Source of the DNA: Linepithema humile
Taxonomy: Eukaryota; Arthropoda; Insecta; Hymenoptera; Formicidae
Reading direction: 5' to 3'
NCBI RefSeq assembly: GCF_040581485.1
Contig: NC_090130.1
Coordinates: 4,278,001 to 4,342,000, forward strand
Length of the DNA stretch: 64,000 nucleotides
The notes below the pieces were generated by a model. The model was given only the letters and a program-made list of their open reading frames with translations. It searched no databases and was not told where the DNA came from. Made by a program: the position numbers and the translations under genes. Numbering within the stretch: position 1 is the first letter of the stretch; each line of letters starts with the position of its first letter. Shown piece after piece: positions 52,296-64,000 of the stretch.

Positions 52296-55127
52296 TTAGA
52301 AGTTCATCGTTTTCTCGTTCTCCATCGTGTGGTAGATGTGCACGTCCTTGAAGAGCATGTTCGGCGTGAGGAACTTCCACGGCCACATCGGTCTGTCGAG
52401 CGGGAAGCCGAGCGGTTTCCCGTCCATCATCCTCTTGCCGAAGATCGGCAGCTCCACGGTCGTCATCTTGGTCTCGTCGATCGGGCTCAGGTAGAAGAAC
52501 ATCTTGAATCGCATACCTTCGGGCTTGCCCTTGGGCAGCGTCAGACGCTCGGGGAAGCCGAAGAGCTTCTCGTAGTAGGTGAACGGCTCGCTACCGCCCA
52601 CCGCCTTCTCCAGTTTCTTGTAGAACATATCGCCGGACATCATGTCGGACATGGTGTACATGGAGTCGGAGCTGCGACGTTCAATGCTGTTCGTGCCTTG
52701 TCTCACTGAAAGAAAAGAGAAGCGTTAATTTTTTTTCCAAGAAGAAAAGAAAAATGAAAGAGAGCAGTCGACTTACGCGTTACGATGAATTTGTCCATCT
52801 CGACGAAGTACTTGTAGTAATCGCGCAAGTAAGATATGTCCTTGTCCATGTGTACGTCGTCGAAGGCGGGTCCGAGGAAGATCTTCAGCATGGCCTTGGT
52901 CTCCTTGTCGCTGTTGATGTTGAAGCGGTAGGTGAAGGGCTTGTAGTTCAGGCAGTGGCGGCGCACCTTCATGCGCAGCTTCATGCCGTCCTTGAAGCTC
53001 TCCACGGAAACGGCGTTGTTGATGAACGTATCGCAGTTGTCGAAGTAGGTCAGCAGCTTATCGATGTTTACGGATTCGAGTTTGACGCCGGGGAAAATCA
53101 GCTCGTTTTGGGTGTAGTACGGCATGTACTTCTTGTACCTGCGAGAAGAAATCGAGTGAGATTGCGCGCACCGATTCTGAGCGCGGGATCAAGGGAGATA
53201 GGCGCGCGCGCGAACCTGAGGAAGTACGTCATGATCTTCTTGTACAGCCGGTAGAAGCCCGGGTCTCTCATGCTGGTGCTGTAGCACTGAAGAGAGCTCG
53301 GGATCATCTTGTTCTTGTCCTTGTAGTCGAAGTTGAAGCCGAGGATGTCGCGGGCGAGGGCGTCGTACATACCGTAGAAGCGCCAGTTGCACGAGTCCAC
53401 GTTACCCTCGATCAGATTCGCGAGGATCTCCAGGCCCTCGGGGGTGTAGATGTTGATCTGCTTGCCGGTCTTGTCGTATACGTAGCCGAGATCGACGGCG
53501 TTCATGATGCGCATCTCCAACGCCTCGATGTCCTGCAAGGATATACGTAAATGCATTCACAAGGATAAAGTGGTTTCGCGGCGCGAAACGAAGGACGGAC
53601 AAATAGATCGTACCTTCAAGTGCTCGTACTTGTAGAACGGCACGTTCATGTAGCGAGAGCGTTGCGGCATGGCGATTCCGTTGTCGTACATCAGGGTCGA
53701 ATAGTAGCCGGGGTAGAAGGCCTTGTCCCAGTCGAAGTCCTCGATGTCGCCCAGATCGTTCGAGAGGCGTTCCAGGTAGTAGCGGGCCAGCAGTTGTTTG
53801 TGCAGGAAATAGTAGAAGTGGCCGCGGAATTCTTTCGGCATGTCCATGTTCTTCATGTCGAGCCAGAACGGCATTACTTTGCGGGCGTAGTAATAGTAGG
53901 CATTCAAGCTGATGTCCTCCATCCAGTAGTCCATCTTGTACTCGTCGTCGAAGTAGGGCTTGACGAAGTGTCCGGAGTAGTTGGCGTAGATCATGTAGCT
54001 GTCGATGTTGTCCATGTTGGTGGTGGTGAGATCTGTTTGCGAAAGAAAAAGGCATTTATGTACACCGGTGTACAGGATGTTCTAAAATATGTAAATGTTT
54101 ATTTCAATGACATTTGTGTTGAAGAGAAATTTAATCATAATTTAAAATTTGACCAAAAAGCAGGAAATTTGTTAGAAAATTTAGGATTAAAAAAAATATT
54201 TGCGAGTTTTGGATTACTTTGTATAATTTTGTTTGCTGCATTAGAATAGAATCGTGTCCTTACGTGTGTTACCACGAGTCATCTTGATGTCGTGAGCCTG
54301 CTGAATGACAGTGCTATCGAAGTACAGATTGGGATAGATTTCGTAGGGCGCCGGCAGTCTCATGTACTTGCAATCGGGACGGTAAAAGACAGCGACGGTG
54401 AAGGCGGACGTGAAGAGGCCGTCGTTGAGATGAAGACGCGCCCAGGCGGCGGTTTTGTAGAAAATCTGGAAGTCCTTGGCGCAGTATAGGAGTTTGAAGA
54501 AAAGTTTCATCTCCTCACGATGTTCCTCGTTGTACGGCGAGAAAATGGCATCGCGGCTAAGCATCATGCCTTGCTTGTACAAGTACAGGAACTCCTGAAC
54601 GATCAACTGTGAAAAAAAAGAAGGAAAAAAATTAATTAACGACACGAGAATGTATCGTCGAATCTGAAAAAATATAAAAGTCTAAAAGACATGTCTGATA
54701 GACAAAATTGAGATTTTTTTTATATATAATTATCGAACTAAAATATAAGCGAAAGAAGACACAAGTGTGATTGACGTGCGAAATAAATTTTTAGCACAAT
54801 ACTCTGATTTTCTAATCAGGGCGCGAAAATAAATGCAGCATTTTTTTACATATTTTTCTTTACGTTTTTTAAAAATATGTAGAAATGAATTATTTAAAGT
54901 TAAGGCACCTTGTCTTTGTACATGTCGATGTTACTCTCGATGTCATAGTTGCGGCCGATGTCGTAGAATTCCATGTCGGTGAGGGTGTTCTGCTTGACGA
55001 ATAACATCAGCTCGTAGATTTTCTTCTGCTTATGGAGGAAGTCCATGTCGGCCGTCTTGCTGGTGATGCGGATGGCATCCGACATGCACAGCGCCGTCAG
55101 CGCTAACAACAGCAGCTCCTTCAGCAT
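52296..55127 (-). CDS. Hexamerin C (larval storage protein)
   Basis: Six exons (54909-55127, 54264-54606, 53614-54032, 53216-53532, 52777-53138, 52296-52705) give 689 residues. A signal peptide is formed by MLKELLLLALTALCMSDA; this ATG was chosen because the upstream in-frame extension begins with TTG. Domain landmarks are DMDFLHKQKKIYELM, YANYSGHF, WMEDISLNAYYYY, ARYYLERLSNDLGDIEDF, TPEGLEILANLIEGNVDS, HCLNYKPFTYRF and GFPLDRP. It is Met-rich, especially the C-terminal exon (MMSGDMF, FKMFFYLSP). The gene is much more GC-rich at third positions than its neighbours, and long frames therefore appear on the opposite strand. That is a codon-use effect, often linked to high expression. Confidence 0.94.
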
Positions 55128-58100
55128 CGCGTTCAGCCCTCGATGTCTCAGTCTCAATTAACAACTACCTACCTCCGCAAAGAGGAACGATGGCTGGCTC
55201 CTGGACCGTTGCCTGCTTTTATACCGGTAATGCCATGATTTCGACTCAATCAATTGACCTTAAGTCGTGACCTGTTTGTGTTCCGCCCATTTTTTTTCTT
55301 TCGTTATCTTTGTTAGCGTGTTCCACCCTTTGACACATTTATTCCTGCAACTTTACTCGAAAACACTGATTACGAGCGCAAAAGAGTATTAAAAATCTAT
55401 GAATGTCGTGATTATGCGCACATAAGTGGATAAACTATTATTTTTCTTGTCTATAAAATAATTTGCGTTTATAAAATTATTTCGATTTCGAAAAATTAAC
55501 GTTAATTAACGTTATTGTAATATGTACATCTTGACAAGTTCAAAAAATTGTAAGAATATATAACAGTGTTTCGTAGATTTTTTTATTAGTCTTGAAATAT
55601 GAATTTTTCTTAAATAAATTTGATTGTTTACTATTTTTAGCATCCATATCTCGACATTAAAATTTTGCTTATTAAAGTCCATACGAAATCAAATAATCAA
55701 AAAATAAAAATTTATTGATTACATTACATCAACAGAGATTAAGTCTCGTAAAAATCCATTCAATTTTTATCATTTTTAACTCATAAAAAACTTCTCTATA
55801 GACGCATAATTAATGAAAATCTCTTTTAAAATTTATTCTTAGATGTCCAATATAATTTTTTTTTTAATTTATAATTTTTATTGTAGTTTTGTGACAATAC
55901 GCATAATTATACACGATATAAGTATGTATAAATTTAATTCGTATTCTCGTATTTTTGGATTAATTAGAAATTTGTAGCAGAAGTCTAACATGTGTAACAA
56001 GTGTAACATGTTATCTTATGTCATACGCTTATTTTTCATTAGTTGTTATGTCTGTATTTTTCATGCTTTGCTCCGCTTCAAGCTAGTATGTGTGATAACA
56101 ACTTGTGTAATTAAGATATTTATAAACATATTTAAGGCGGTACCTATATTCTCCATATAAAGATATGTCACTATAAGTGAAATTCCTACGCGTAAACATG
56201 ATTATTGCATTAATAATAAAGAAACGAGCCTCTCTTGATTTCGCAATTTTAACGTTTATCATCTTTCTTTCTTTCAGTTTTCTTATTCCTATTTTTTTAA
56301 GTAAAAATACGAAGATATCAATTATTTTTAGTACAAGAGTTTAATTTAATATTTGAAAAAATATATATTTTTTCGTATATTAATCTTCACAAATAACAGT
56401 ATAAAAAACTTGTTTTTTTAATTTAAAATAAATATTATTGTTAAAGAAAATAAAAAAATACTGCAACTTTTTTATCACAGTACATCCTATATAAATATCT
56501 TTTAAATTAAAGAATTTTTACAAAAACTATATCTTATTTGTCTGATTTTGCTGATAATTTATGAAAATAGATAAACATTTACTGTTAATTAATAGACTCT
56601 GTTAGCATGTTGATAGATTGACAGCATATTTTCTATCCGTTTGTCAATATTGCTCATTGCTTTTTGCTTATTGGGGATTTTATGATAAAAATTTAAATAA
56701 AAAACAGGATCGTGTTGGAATTAGGTAAGAAATTTGGCAATAAAATAATATTGGATAGTAAGTAAGGATATTAAAGAATATTTATGGAAAAGAAATTATT
56801 CATTATATATTTGTTATATTTTTTTACTTATACAAAAACATTACAGATAACACAAAATCAATTATTATTATTAGTTGCATAATACTCATACAAATTGCAA
56901 TTACAAACTTGCAATTATAGTTACGAATTTGTAATTACATAAAATTACAAATTTTTGGAAACAAAGAAACGATTATATAAAATAGGATTTGAGACATTGT
57001 CTATATAAATGTGGGGTTAAAAGAATCGCATTGTTCTCAAGCTTTTAGCTTGAGACATATGTGTTGTAGGGGTGTCGTGTGCAATCGTGTAGATATACGT
57101 ATTCTAATGCTTGACGACACGCGCCAGTTAATCGCGCGACCAGCCGGTTTTTCAAAGTTTATCAAGTTCATTCTTTGATAATTGCTGGATGATTAAAAAT
57201 TCCAAATAACAAAATTTATTGCACAAGCAATAAGTCCGAATTTAACGTAAATGAGATTGCATATACTTGTATTTTTCCATTACATAGAGCGGTCGAACGA
57301 TACAATTGAGAGAGGAGTGACGATTCCTTATAAATTGCGTATAAAAAAATTAAGCCATAAAAATCTCTTTAAACAAAATTTTTCCAAAAAGTTTCAAAAA
57401 TCGTGAAATTAATAACATTTTTTTAAACTTGAATAATTTTTAGCTGTAACTTAAATTGTCCTATGTATCTCAGTTCTCCTTATTATTCAATATTTAAAAA
57501 GGAGTAAGACGATAGAGTGAAAAACATTGTATATCTCTTTAAAAAATTCAAGTTTAGTTAACATTTTCTTTATTAATTGATTTATTCAATATGAAATCTG
57601 CTATGAATTATTTTACCAGAATGTAATTAGTCTAATCAGATAGACTGATTAATTAAATCAAGATGTTTTAAAAATTACGTAAATTGGAAAAAGCTATGTT
57701 ACTTCTATTTTTAATATTGAATGTATAGACAAATATATTAAGTAGTTGTATTAGAAGTCATTAGACCATTTTTGCCATCACAAACTCTATCTCTAACAGT
57801 GTCATTAGAATGATATATGTTAGATATATTAAAAATGCGAAATAATTAATAAAAATTAATTAATGATGCTTTAATAAACTCTTTAACAATCAACACTATT
57901 TTACTCATTGAAGAAACTATCAGTATAATTTTACGATCGTACATATTGTATATACTTCAAGCTTTATTTATAAAAACAATATTTTTATTTTACATTTTCA
58001 TATTTAAATATAGTATCTTTACACATCGGTTTCATGGATTAATAAAAAAAGGTATAAATTTATCGTCACTTATTAGTTACCAATATAAAATTATATGATC

Positions 58101-58669
58101 GTACATTTCTTTAAAATTGGATAGAAAATGATGGATTGTTATGAATGAAAGAAACACACCAGCTATTAAAGGCTTCTTTATATTTGACTTTTCTCCCAGA
58201 TCCATTTCACATAGCAACGAAAATAAGTGTCTGGAGAAGAAAAGAATAATATTCTTTACATTTTATTATCTCCGTTTAAAAATGGCTTCATTGTAAAGAT
58301 GGATGAATTAAAGTTGTCACTAAAAGAAATAATTACATATATAAAAAATAATATAGTTTACGGCAAGAAGTCCGCAATTTTAATGTTTTACAACAAATAA
58401 AAACTCTAAACTAAATATCAATGTAATAAATTTCGCACTAATTAATTAATGTTTATTTTTGAGAAAAAAATGTTATTATTTTATATCTCTAAAATCGAGT
58501 GCAATGTTTTCAGTGTAAAATTACTTATTTAACGATGCATGTTTGCATCAGAAATATTTAGAAGATAAAAATAATTCTAAATTTTTTGATATTATAATTA
58601 TATACGATGTTTTTTCGATAAATCAATAGTTTGTGTGACTTATTTCTTTACTAACCAGTTTGATTGAAT
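55128..58669. other. Intergenic between hexamerin C and WDR43
   Basis: About 3.5 kb of AT-rich sequence with the hexamerin C promoter at the left and WDR43 3' UTR at the right. I see no coding sequence, RNA gene or mobile element that I can support. Confidence 0.6.
55216..55223 (-). promoter_or_regulatory. TATA box of hexamerin C
   Basis: TATAAAAG on the minus strand lies 89 bp upstream of the ATG, in a GC-richer promoter stretch. Confidence 0.75.
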
Positions 58670-61315
58670 TCAACTGTGTATCGAATCATCGTCATACACA
58701 TCGTTATCTTCTGATTTAACACTTCTAATGTCCTCTTCATCCTGCTCATCTTGAACATCCTGATCTGACATTTCTGCCCAATTTTCGTCAGATTCGCTGT
58801 TCACGCTGTTCAAATCAACATCGTCTTTGTCAGCACCTTCATCTGACGAATCTATAACACAAATCAACATTTTGAGTAACATTTAACATGTTAAGTCTAA
58901 TTCAATTTTAGAATATTAATATATCCAACTAACCTGAATCTTGATAAACCAGCATACTCTCCTGCATTATATCTTTATTGTGTTCTTCCTTAGCCTGAGA
59001 TATTTGTCCTGTTATAAGGGAAACTCTACCTCTCAATCTTTGTATGGCTGTCACAAGCATCAATTTCGCATCGATAAAGCTTAAAATAGGGCTAAGGATC
59101 TCCGCGATGTCTGGTCGTGACATCAAGTGCGCGGCATGAGTCGTGATCAAAGCTTGCAACCACATCACCGCGATTTTACTCCTAAACGCAGACGAATAAA
59201 TTCGCTTTAATTTACACAAATTTTATATCGTCTCAAATGAGAATTTAGACAAATTTACGAATAACGACATATTATGATAATATAATTACGCGTATGTTTT
59301 GCCTTGCAACATAACGGTTAATTCTTTGAGTAACGGCGTTATCGCTTGCACCGGTAATTTTGCGATGGTATTACGAATTAAAGTTTCGTCTTTTGTGAAC
59401 AACGCCGTCGCCAAAATCGTTTTATCTTTGCTGTTCAATCCTTGCATCAGTAGCTGTGTGTTCGCCCCTTTCGTCGGTGTCCTTCTCGGCGTGTTTGCGT
59501 CCGTGTTCAAACTAAGATTTTCCAATCTGTCTTTTAATAGTAATTGAGAACCCGAAGTGGTCCTATTTCGTTTCTGTGACTGGACTCCCATTCCTGCAAT
59601 AGAATAGTTTTCTGCTTTATTTCTCTATTTTTTCTTCCCCATTATTCTTTATTATTGATTGACATATTATTGTATCGAATTACTTCTTTTAATAGCGAAC
59701 AAAATAAGAAAAGAATACATAAAAGATATTACCTGGTGCAAGATATTCAACATTTCCTTCTATCGCTGTACTTTTAACTTTAGAAACTGCCTCTTCTTTC
59801 TTTTCTTTCGATTTTTTTGCGTCCGATCTGATCAAACATTGTACCTTGTCTGAAAAATCGGGCGTAACTTTTTCGAATGTCAAGTTCGAGTAACTACCGT
59901 ATGCTAATAATAACTTTTCATCTTCTGTTAATTGCCCTGCTAAAATAGGAGTCTGTTGAACGGTCTCTTTCTGACTGATATCTGCTGCAACCGCAACACT
60001 TAAAGACGGTTTCAACGGTTTTGAGTGACCATTTGGTTGATATTTGAACAGTTGCGCTTGACCTGATCGAATAGTGGCTAATACAACAATTTGTGATTCT
60101 TCCATGCCAAGTGTTGAAACAGATGTAGCTTCATCTTGCATAGCTAATGTTGTTACCGGTGCTTTGTCATTTTTATGCTAAACGGAAAAACAAAAAGTGA
60201 TATTATATATCTTCTATAAAGTGTACCAAAATCTGCTTTTTAACATATAATAATCTACAAAATTGGAAAAGCTTCGAAATGGGATGCAACAAATATATAC
60301 CTTGTCTAATGCCCATACAGAAAGATGACCATCCGCACTGGCACCGCTGATTAAATAATTGGTTGTATCATTTACTTTTATAACATGAAGAAAAGTAACT
60401 TGATTGGCATGTCCTGTGAACGTGCGAATCAATTGTTTTGTCGCTAAATTCCACCACTTGATTATTCTTTCCGCAGAAAGTAAGGACTTTCCATTTGATA
60501 GAATTGCTAGAGCTGTAACTTTTGCTTTGCCCGATTTCCATTTACACTTGATTCCGTTCTCTTGAAGATTCCATTCTACTATATGATAATCATCAGCTGC
60601 TGTAATCAATCCGGCATACGCTGACCAAGTCATTGCTGTGACAGTGGTAGAATGGCCATTTTCCAACGTAGCGCCGACAGAGGCAGCGGCTATGTCGTAC
60701 AAAGTGATCTTTCCATTCACTGAACCCATTGCCACTATAGCTTTCTGGTCTGCTTCTTCTGAAATTGACTTTCTTTTGCGTCTCTTTCTTGCTGTTGGCT
60801 AAAGAAATAATATAAAAGACATTTTATTATTATAATATATATACTTAAGATGTAGATATTTCTCAAATATTTCCTCGTTTCTCTTTTGGTATATATATTC
60901 AAGTAATAATAAAAATCTCATTGTTCACTTGACATCTTTGCAAAAATCATTGATTGATATAAAGATGAAATATAACGCACACTTAGCATAATTTTGTTGA
61001 AAATATATTGATAATTTTAAGAAAGGGATACAATATGAATAGAAGAAATATGTCAGAATAATGAAGTAGAATAAAAACAGAACGACAATTTATATGATTC
61101 GAAAACACAAGATTTACCGATACATTGCCCATCGGTTGCGAGCTCACGGAGATCCATTCTAAGACGCTCCAGGGCGATGATAAGTGACGATTAGGTGTAT
61201 ATTCGTGCTTCAATCGGCCGTTCGCGGTCTCCCAAATTTTTAACTTGCCGTCAGAACCGCAGAACGCGTAATATTGACCGTCTTGAGAGAAAGCGGAGCA
61301 CCCCGTGCTTGCCAT
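58670..61315 (-). CDS. WDR43: WD repeat protein 43 (Utp5 homologue)
   Basis: This is a nucleolar subunit of the t-UTP part of the small-subunit processome, needed for rDNA transcription and early pre-18S processing. Six exons (61118-61315, 60301-60798, 59733-60177, 59290-59593, 58934-59181, 58670-58851) give 624 residues, close to the family. The N-terminus is a WD-repeat propeller: CGSDGKLKIWE, GSVNGKITLYD, TAADDYHIVEWN and SGASADGHLSVWAL. A basic stretch KRRKRK (about residue 70) fits nucleolar targeting. The C-terminal Utp12-type helical region spans exons 4-5 (KTILATALF, LPVQAITPLLKEL, KIAVMWLQALI). An acidic Asp/Glu/Ser tail closes the protein, as in homologues. The start is the ATG of MASTGCSAFSQDGQYYAF. 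Confidence 0.93.
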
Positions 61316-61400
61316 ATCAATAATTTATTAAGCAATATGCTAAAGATTGTTAAAAAGAATCTCTATTCCGAAATTTTTACAAAAATTTCTATATTTTAAC

Positions 61401-61406
61401 CACGTG
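61401..61406. promoter_or_regulatory. CACGTG E-box upstream of WDR43
   Basis: A palindromic CACGTG sits 86 bp upstream of the WDR43 start codon. This is the Myc/Max-type E-box, commonly found in promoters of ribosome-biogenesis genes. Function is inferred from position. Confidence 0.45.
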
Positions 61407-61439
61407 TATCTTCGCTGCTTCGCACCGCCATTGAACACG

Positions 61440-61894
61440 CGTGATAGTTGATTATCTTCGTCGGTACGCCGTGAATCTGTTTGCAGCGCCATTCGTTTTT
61501 GATGCACGCTGCCCGCGCCGAGATGGCGCTACATGGTCGATTGTTCGCACAGTAGCATGTCGGTTTCCGCTTTGTACAGTGTTTTTAAAGCCCAGGTAAG
61601 CGCCGCTGTCCGTACGGATTGATGTTCCGCGATCTCGCCGCATCGGTCGCATGCAGTCGCCGCCGCTTCCCGGAAGTAGTGCCTGCCGGAACGTGTGAGT
61701 GCTTGTGAGACTAGTGCAATCCTGAACGCAATTGTATTCACGGTCCAGCACCTGCGTCGCCTCCTTGTGGCTGCTCTCGTTTCTCCCTGCGAGGACCATA
61801 TTCATCGCTCGTGACGGAAAGGCTCGAGGTAAACTTCCTGCTGGGAATGTTGAAGGACTCGCTTGTCGTTCGAGCATCCTGCCAAGAGGTGGGT
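61440..61894 (+). other. Possible first (non-coding) exon of a divergent plus-strand gene
   Basis: A GC-rich, CpG-rich stretch ends at a strong plus-strand donor (GAGGTGG|GTAAGTTT, GT at about 61895). Several short upstream ATG frames and no long frame suggest a 5' UTR exon. The gene body would lie beyond the right edge. It shares its promoter region with WDR43. Confidence 0.35.
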
Positions 61895-62628
61895 AAGTTT
61901 AGTTAATTACCTTCTTCACTACGCGCGCAAACAGGTGTATGTGTGTGTCTGTTTTACGGATGTGTGCATATCGCGCGTTTATGCGTCCCTTGGACGAGTG
62001 TCGGGGTGGCTTCGTTGCGCCGTTCCACGTCGCGCCTTTAGAAGCCTTTTGCACGAAAGTTCGAGACGCTGAAAAGTCGCGATTTAAGGCTGCTCGGGGA
62101 TTCGTCGAGTGGCTTCTAATAATCGTTTCGCCGCGCGAGAATCTCTCGCAGGTGAACCCGTTTTCGTTGTGCTTTGCTTCTTTTTTTTTGCCTCTGCAAA
62201 GCGATCGAACTGAAGTGCTCAGCTCTTTTCAAATGCAAAAATGTTTCAGGAACACGCAGCTCAATGAACAGATTCTTGAGTCACATTGATGATCTCGTGA
62301 TAAACTCAAATTCGCGAGAACTGCTCTGGTTTATATCATAAAAGTTTTTGCGTTTATCACTCGACTTGCGCTGCCCTTTCGTTTTTAGACATCCAAAAAC
62401 CTTTGACATTGAGACAGAAATTTAGATAAGAATTAAAGCGTATCTCGATTAAATAGCGGGATGGATGTATACATTCTTTGTCATTTTATGTGTATAACAG
62501 TGACACAAAATTGACAGCGAGCTGCACAAACGTTGAGAAAAAGCGCTTCATCAATCTGTCGATTTTCCACTCAAGGATATTTGCTCGTTACATCGCGTTC
62601 AGGGGTTCCCATATCTTCTCGGAGGCAT

Positions 62629-62671
62629 TGTCTCTTTTTTTCTCTCTCTCTCTCTTTCTCCTTTACTCTCT
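62629..62671. repeat. TC microsatellite
   Basis: A pyrimidine run dominated by TC with short T interruptions. It generates the low-complexity frames seen there on both strands. Confidence 0.85.
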
Positions 62672-63845
62672 TGGTCTCTTTCCTTCTCTTTTCCTGCGTC
62701 GATTGTTCGTGCAAAAAAAAAGCGGAAGCGAGAAGCAGGGGAAAATTAAACAGCGACTCCGATTTTCCGCTCGTCTCACAAGTCTGCACCTTGACAACCG
62801 TTTGCGTGACGTGGTGCTTCCCGGCGATTTAATAGCGAGGAAGTGGGAACGGTCGAGTGACATCTGCATCGCATTGGAGCGAATGGCGGTGCGAATATCG
62901 ATCCTAGAGCCTCTCCGACCGCGAGGCCGGTTTGGTTTCGAGGTCACCGGGACTGTGAGCCGCCGCAACCCTCACTCTCGATCTCGTTAATCCCTTTGAC
63001 TGTGCGGCACCCTATGGTTTGCTAGTGACCACATTCAGATTCCTAATCTAGCATTCCGAATGTCCTTAGCTATCCATAACAGAAGGATAGCCGACGCGTG
63101 TGCTTCTGTTTCGAGTCACTGTCGTTAATTAAGTAGGACGGAACTTGAAAATCTCGCAATCAGTCAGATGCGTCATGTGAATGAAGATTGTACGTGAATA
63201 CGTAACGGAAGTGGTGCTAAAAGATTCAACTTTAATCATGATGAAATATTTATAATCAGAAGTTTTATTATAAACATTGCGAATATTATTCTGCATACTT
63301 AAGAGCTATGGGATTTCTTTAGAAATGTAAACGTAATTAATTTTGCTTTGACAATGGTTTGTCTCGTTGGAATACGTATTTCATTATTTTCCACGTCAAT
63401 TGCTTATTTATCGCTGCTCGATAAAGCAATCAGTAATAAAATTATGTAATACAATACGATTGTTATTGGAGAAAGATTATATTTTTTTTAATTATAGTTT
63501 TATATGTACAGAAAATTCTGCTTCCTTGACGTAATTGAACGTCTTGTACATCTTTGTTAATGAATACTTTATTTACTTTCTGTCACTTGCGTCAGATTTG
63601 TACAGCTGCGAAACCCCTGCAGAGAGCTTTTATCAATTGACCTCGGTTTTGAAATAAAATGACTCTTAAATCTTATCACGCTTTACGAAATTGAAAGACG
63701 TACGAAGATGTAGTTGTTTTATAGGAAAATGGTAGGCAAACAATAATAATGAGACCAACGATATGCTTGCGCTAAATTATAGTTGTGTGATAGATTGATG
63801 TCGATTATAAAGGCAAATTTTTACGTTCGCTCGATACATAACGAT

Positions 63846-63885
63846 TTAATGAAGAAATAAGATAATTATGTTATTTCTTCATTAA
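63846..63885. repeat. Inverted repeat, 15-bp perfect arms
   Basis: Arms TTAATGAAGAAATAA and TTATTTCTTCATTAA are separated by 10 bp. The hairpin is AT-rich and of unknown role. Confidence 0.85.
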
Positions 63886-64000
63886 GTATTTTTCATTGTG
63901 TGAAGAAGCAAGCTGAGTGGACATAAACTTGTTTAAATAACATACAATGTATATGTTTTGTAAAAGATAGCACTATTTGTTGACCTATTTTCATCGATGA

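Larger units (their letters stand above)
61895..64000. other. No gene identified: probable first intron or 5' flank
   Basis: GC content stays raised to about 63.0 kb and then drops. The segment has a (TC)n run near 62629-62671 and a hairpin at 63846-63885. Overlapping frames on both strands near 62478-62990 are low-complexity and arginine/serine-rich; I do not support them as genes. Confidence 0.45.

Noticed and set aside
53402..54055. A minus-strand frame of 217 residues overlapping hexamerin C exons 3-4.
   Set aside because: It is the wrong frame of the hexamerin exons and reads straight through an intron; the composition (His/Arg/Leu-rich) is typical of a shifted frame.
53620..54249. A plus-strand frame of 209 residues opposite hexamerin C.
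   Set aside because: It is a shadow produced by GC-rich third positions in the hexamerin exon and runs through splice sites without any family signature.
40004..55127. The idea that the three storage proteins are hemocyanins or phenoloxidases.
   Set aside because: Length, signal peptides, aromatic or Met-rich composition and absence of evident copper-site histidines fit hexamerins; phenoloxidases lack a signal peptide.
61452..61877. A minus-strand frame of 141 residues in the GC-rich block upstream of WDR43.
   Set aside because: No recognisable domain. It lies where a promoter and first exon of a divergent gene are expected, and GC-rich DNA yields long chance frames.
62478..62990. A plus-strand frame of 170 residues and overlapping frames on both strands.
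   Set aside because: It contains a run of Ser/Leu/Phe from a TC microsatellite, and rival frames of similar length exist. No start or splice context was found.

Overview
This is insect nuclear DNA: very AT-rich, with short introns bounded by GT-AG, TATA-driven hexamerin storage-protein genes, a Spaetzle-family ligand and a WDR43/Utp5 ribosome-biogenesis gene. The hexamerin trio suggests Hymenoptera, and an ant is my best guess, but species cannot be fixed from the sequence alone. Almost all genes are on the minus strand. Exon limits were read by eye from splice sites and reading phase. They close exactly in frame for all recognised genes, but single ends may be off by a base or two.

Layout. 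(1) Positions 1-32592 are a tandem array of five head-to-tail genes, in units of about 6.4-6.7 kb, for M1-family (aminopeptidase N-like) proteins. Each has 12 exons and an intact frame of about 918-933 residues; copy 1 runs off the left edge. In every copy the zinc motif HEXXH reads RQVAS and the GAMEN-type exopeptidase motif has lost its glutamate, so all five look like catalytically dead but maintained pseudo-peptidases. (2) 34075-37335 is a Spaetzle-like cystine-knot ligand gene in seven exons. (3) 40004-43108, 46195-49787 and 52296-55127 are three hexamerin genes, each with six exons, the same intron phases, a signal peptide and a TATA box. (4) 58670-61315 is the six-exon WDR43/Utp5 gene. 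(5) 61400-63000 is a GC-richer stretch that probably holds the divergent promoter and non-coding first exon of a plus-strand gene continuing past the right edge.

Array history. A 170-bp TA-flanked inverted-repeat element (MITE) sits upstream of copies 2 and 3 only, with empty sites at copies 4 and 5. A 53-bp intronic tandem duplication is shared only by copies 4 and 5. Copies 2/3 and 4/5 are therefore sister pairs, but copy 3 carries a patch (exon 9 and half of exon 10) of the 4/5 type, as expected from gene conversion. Copy 1 is the most diverged.

How the genes relate. The hexamerins are co-located paralogues making larval storage proteins. Spaetzle-type ligands act in Toll signalling and WDR43 in pre-rRNA processing; nothing ties these to the M1-like array except position. 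The array of dead M1 proteins is the most unusual content of the window.
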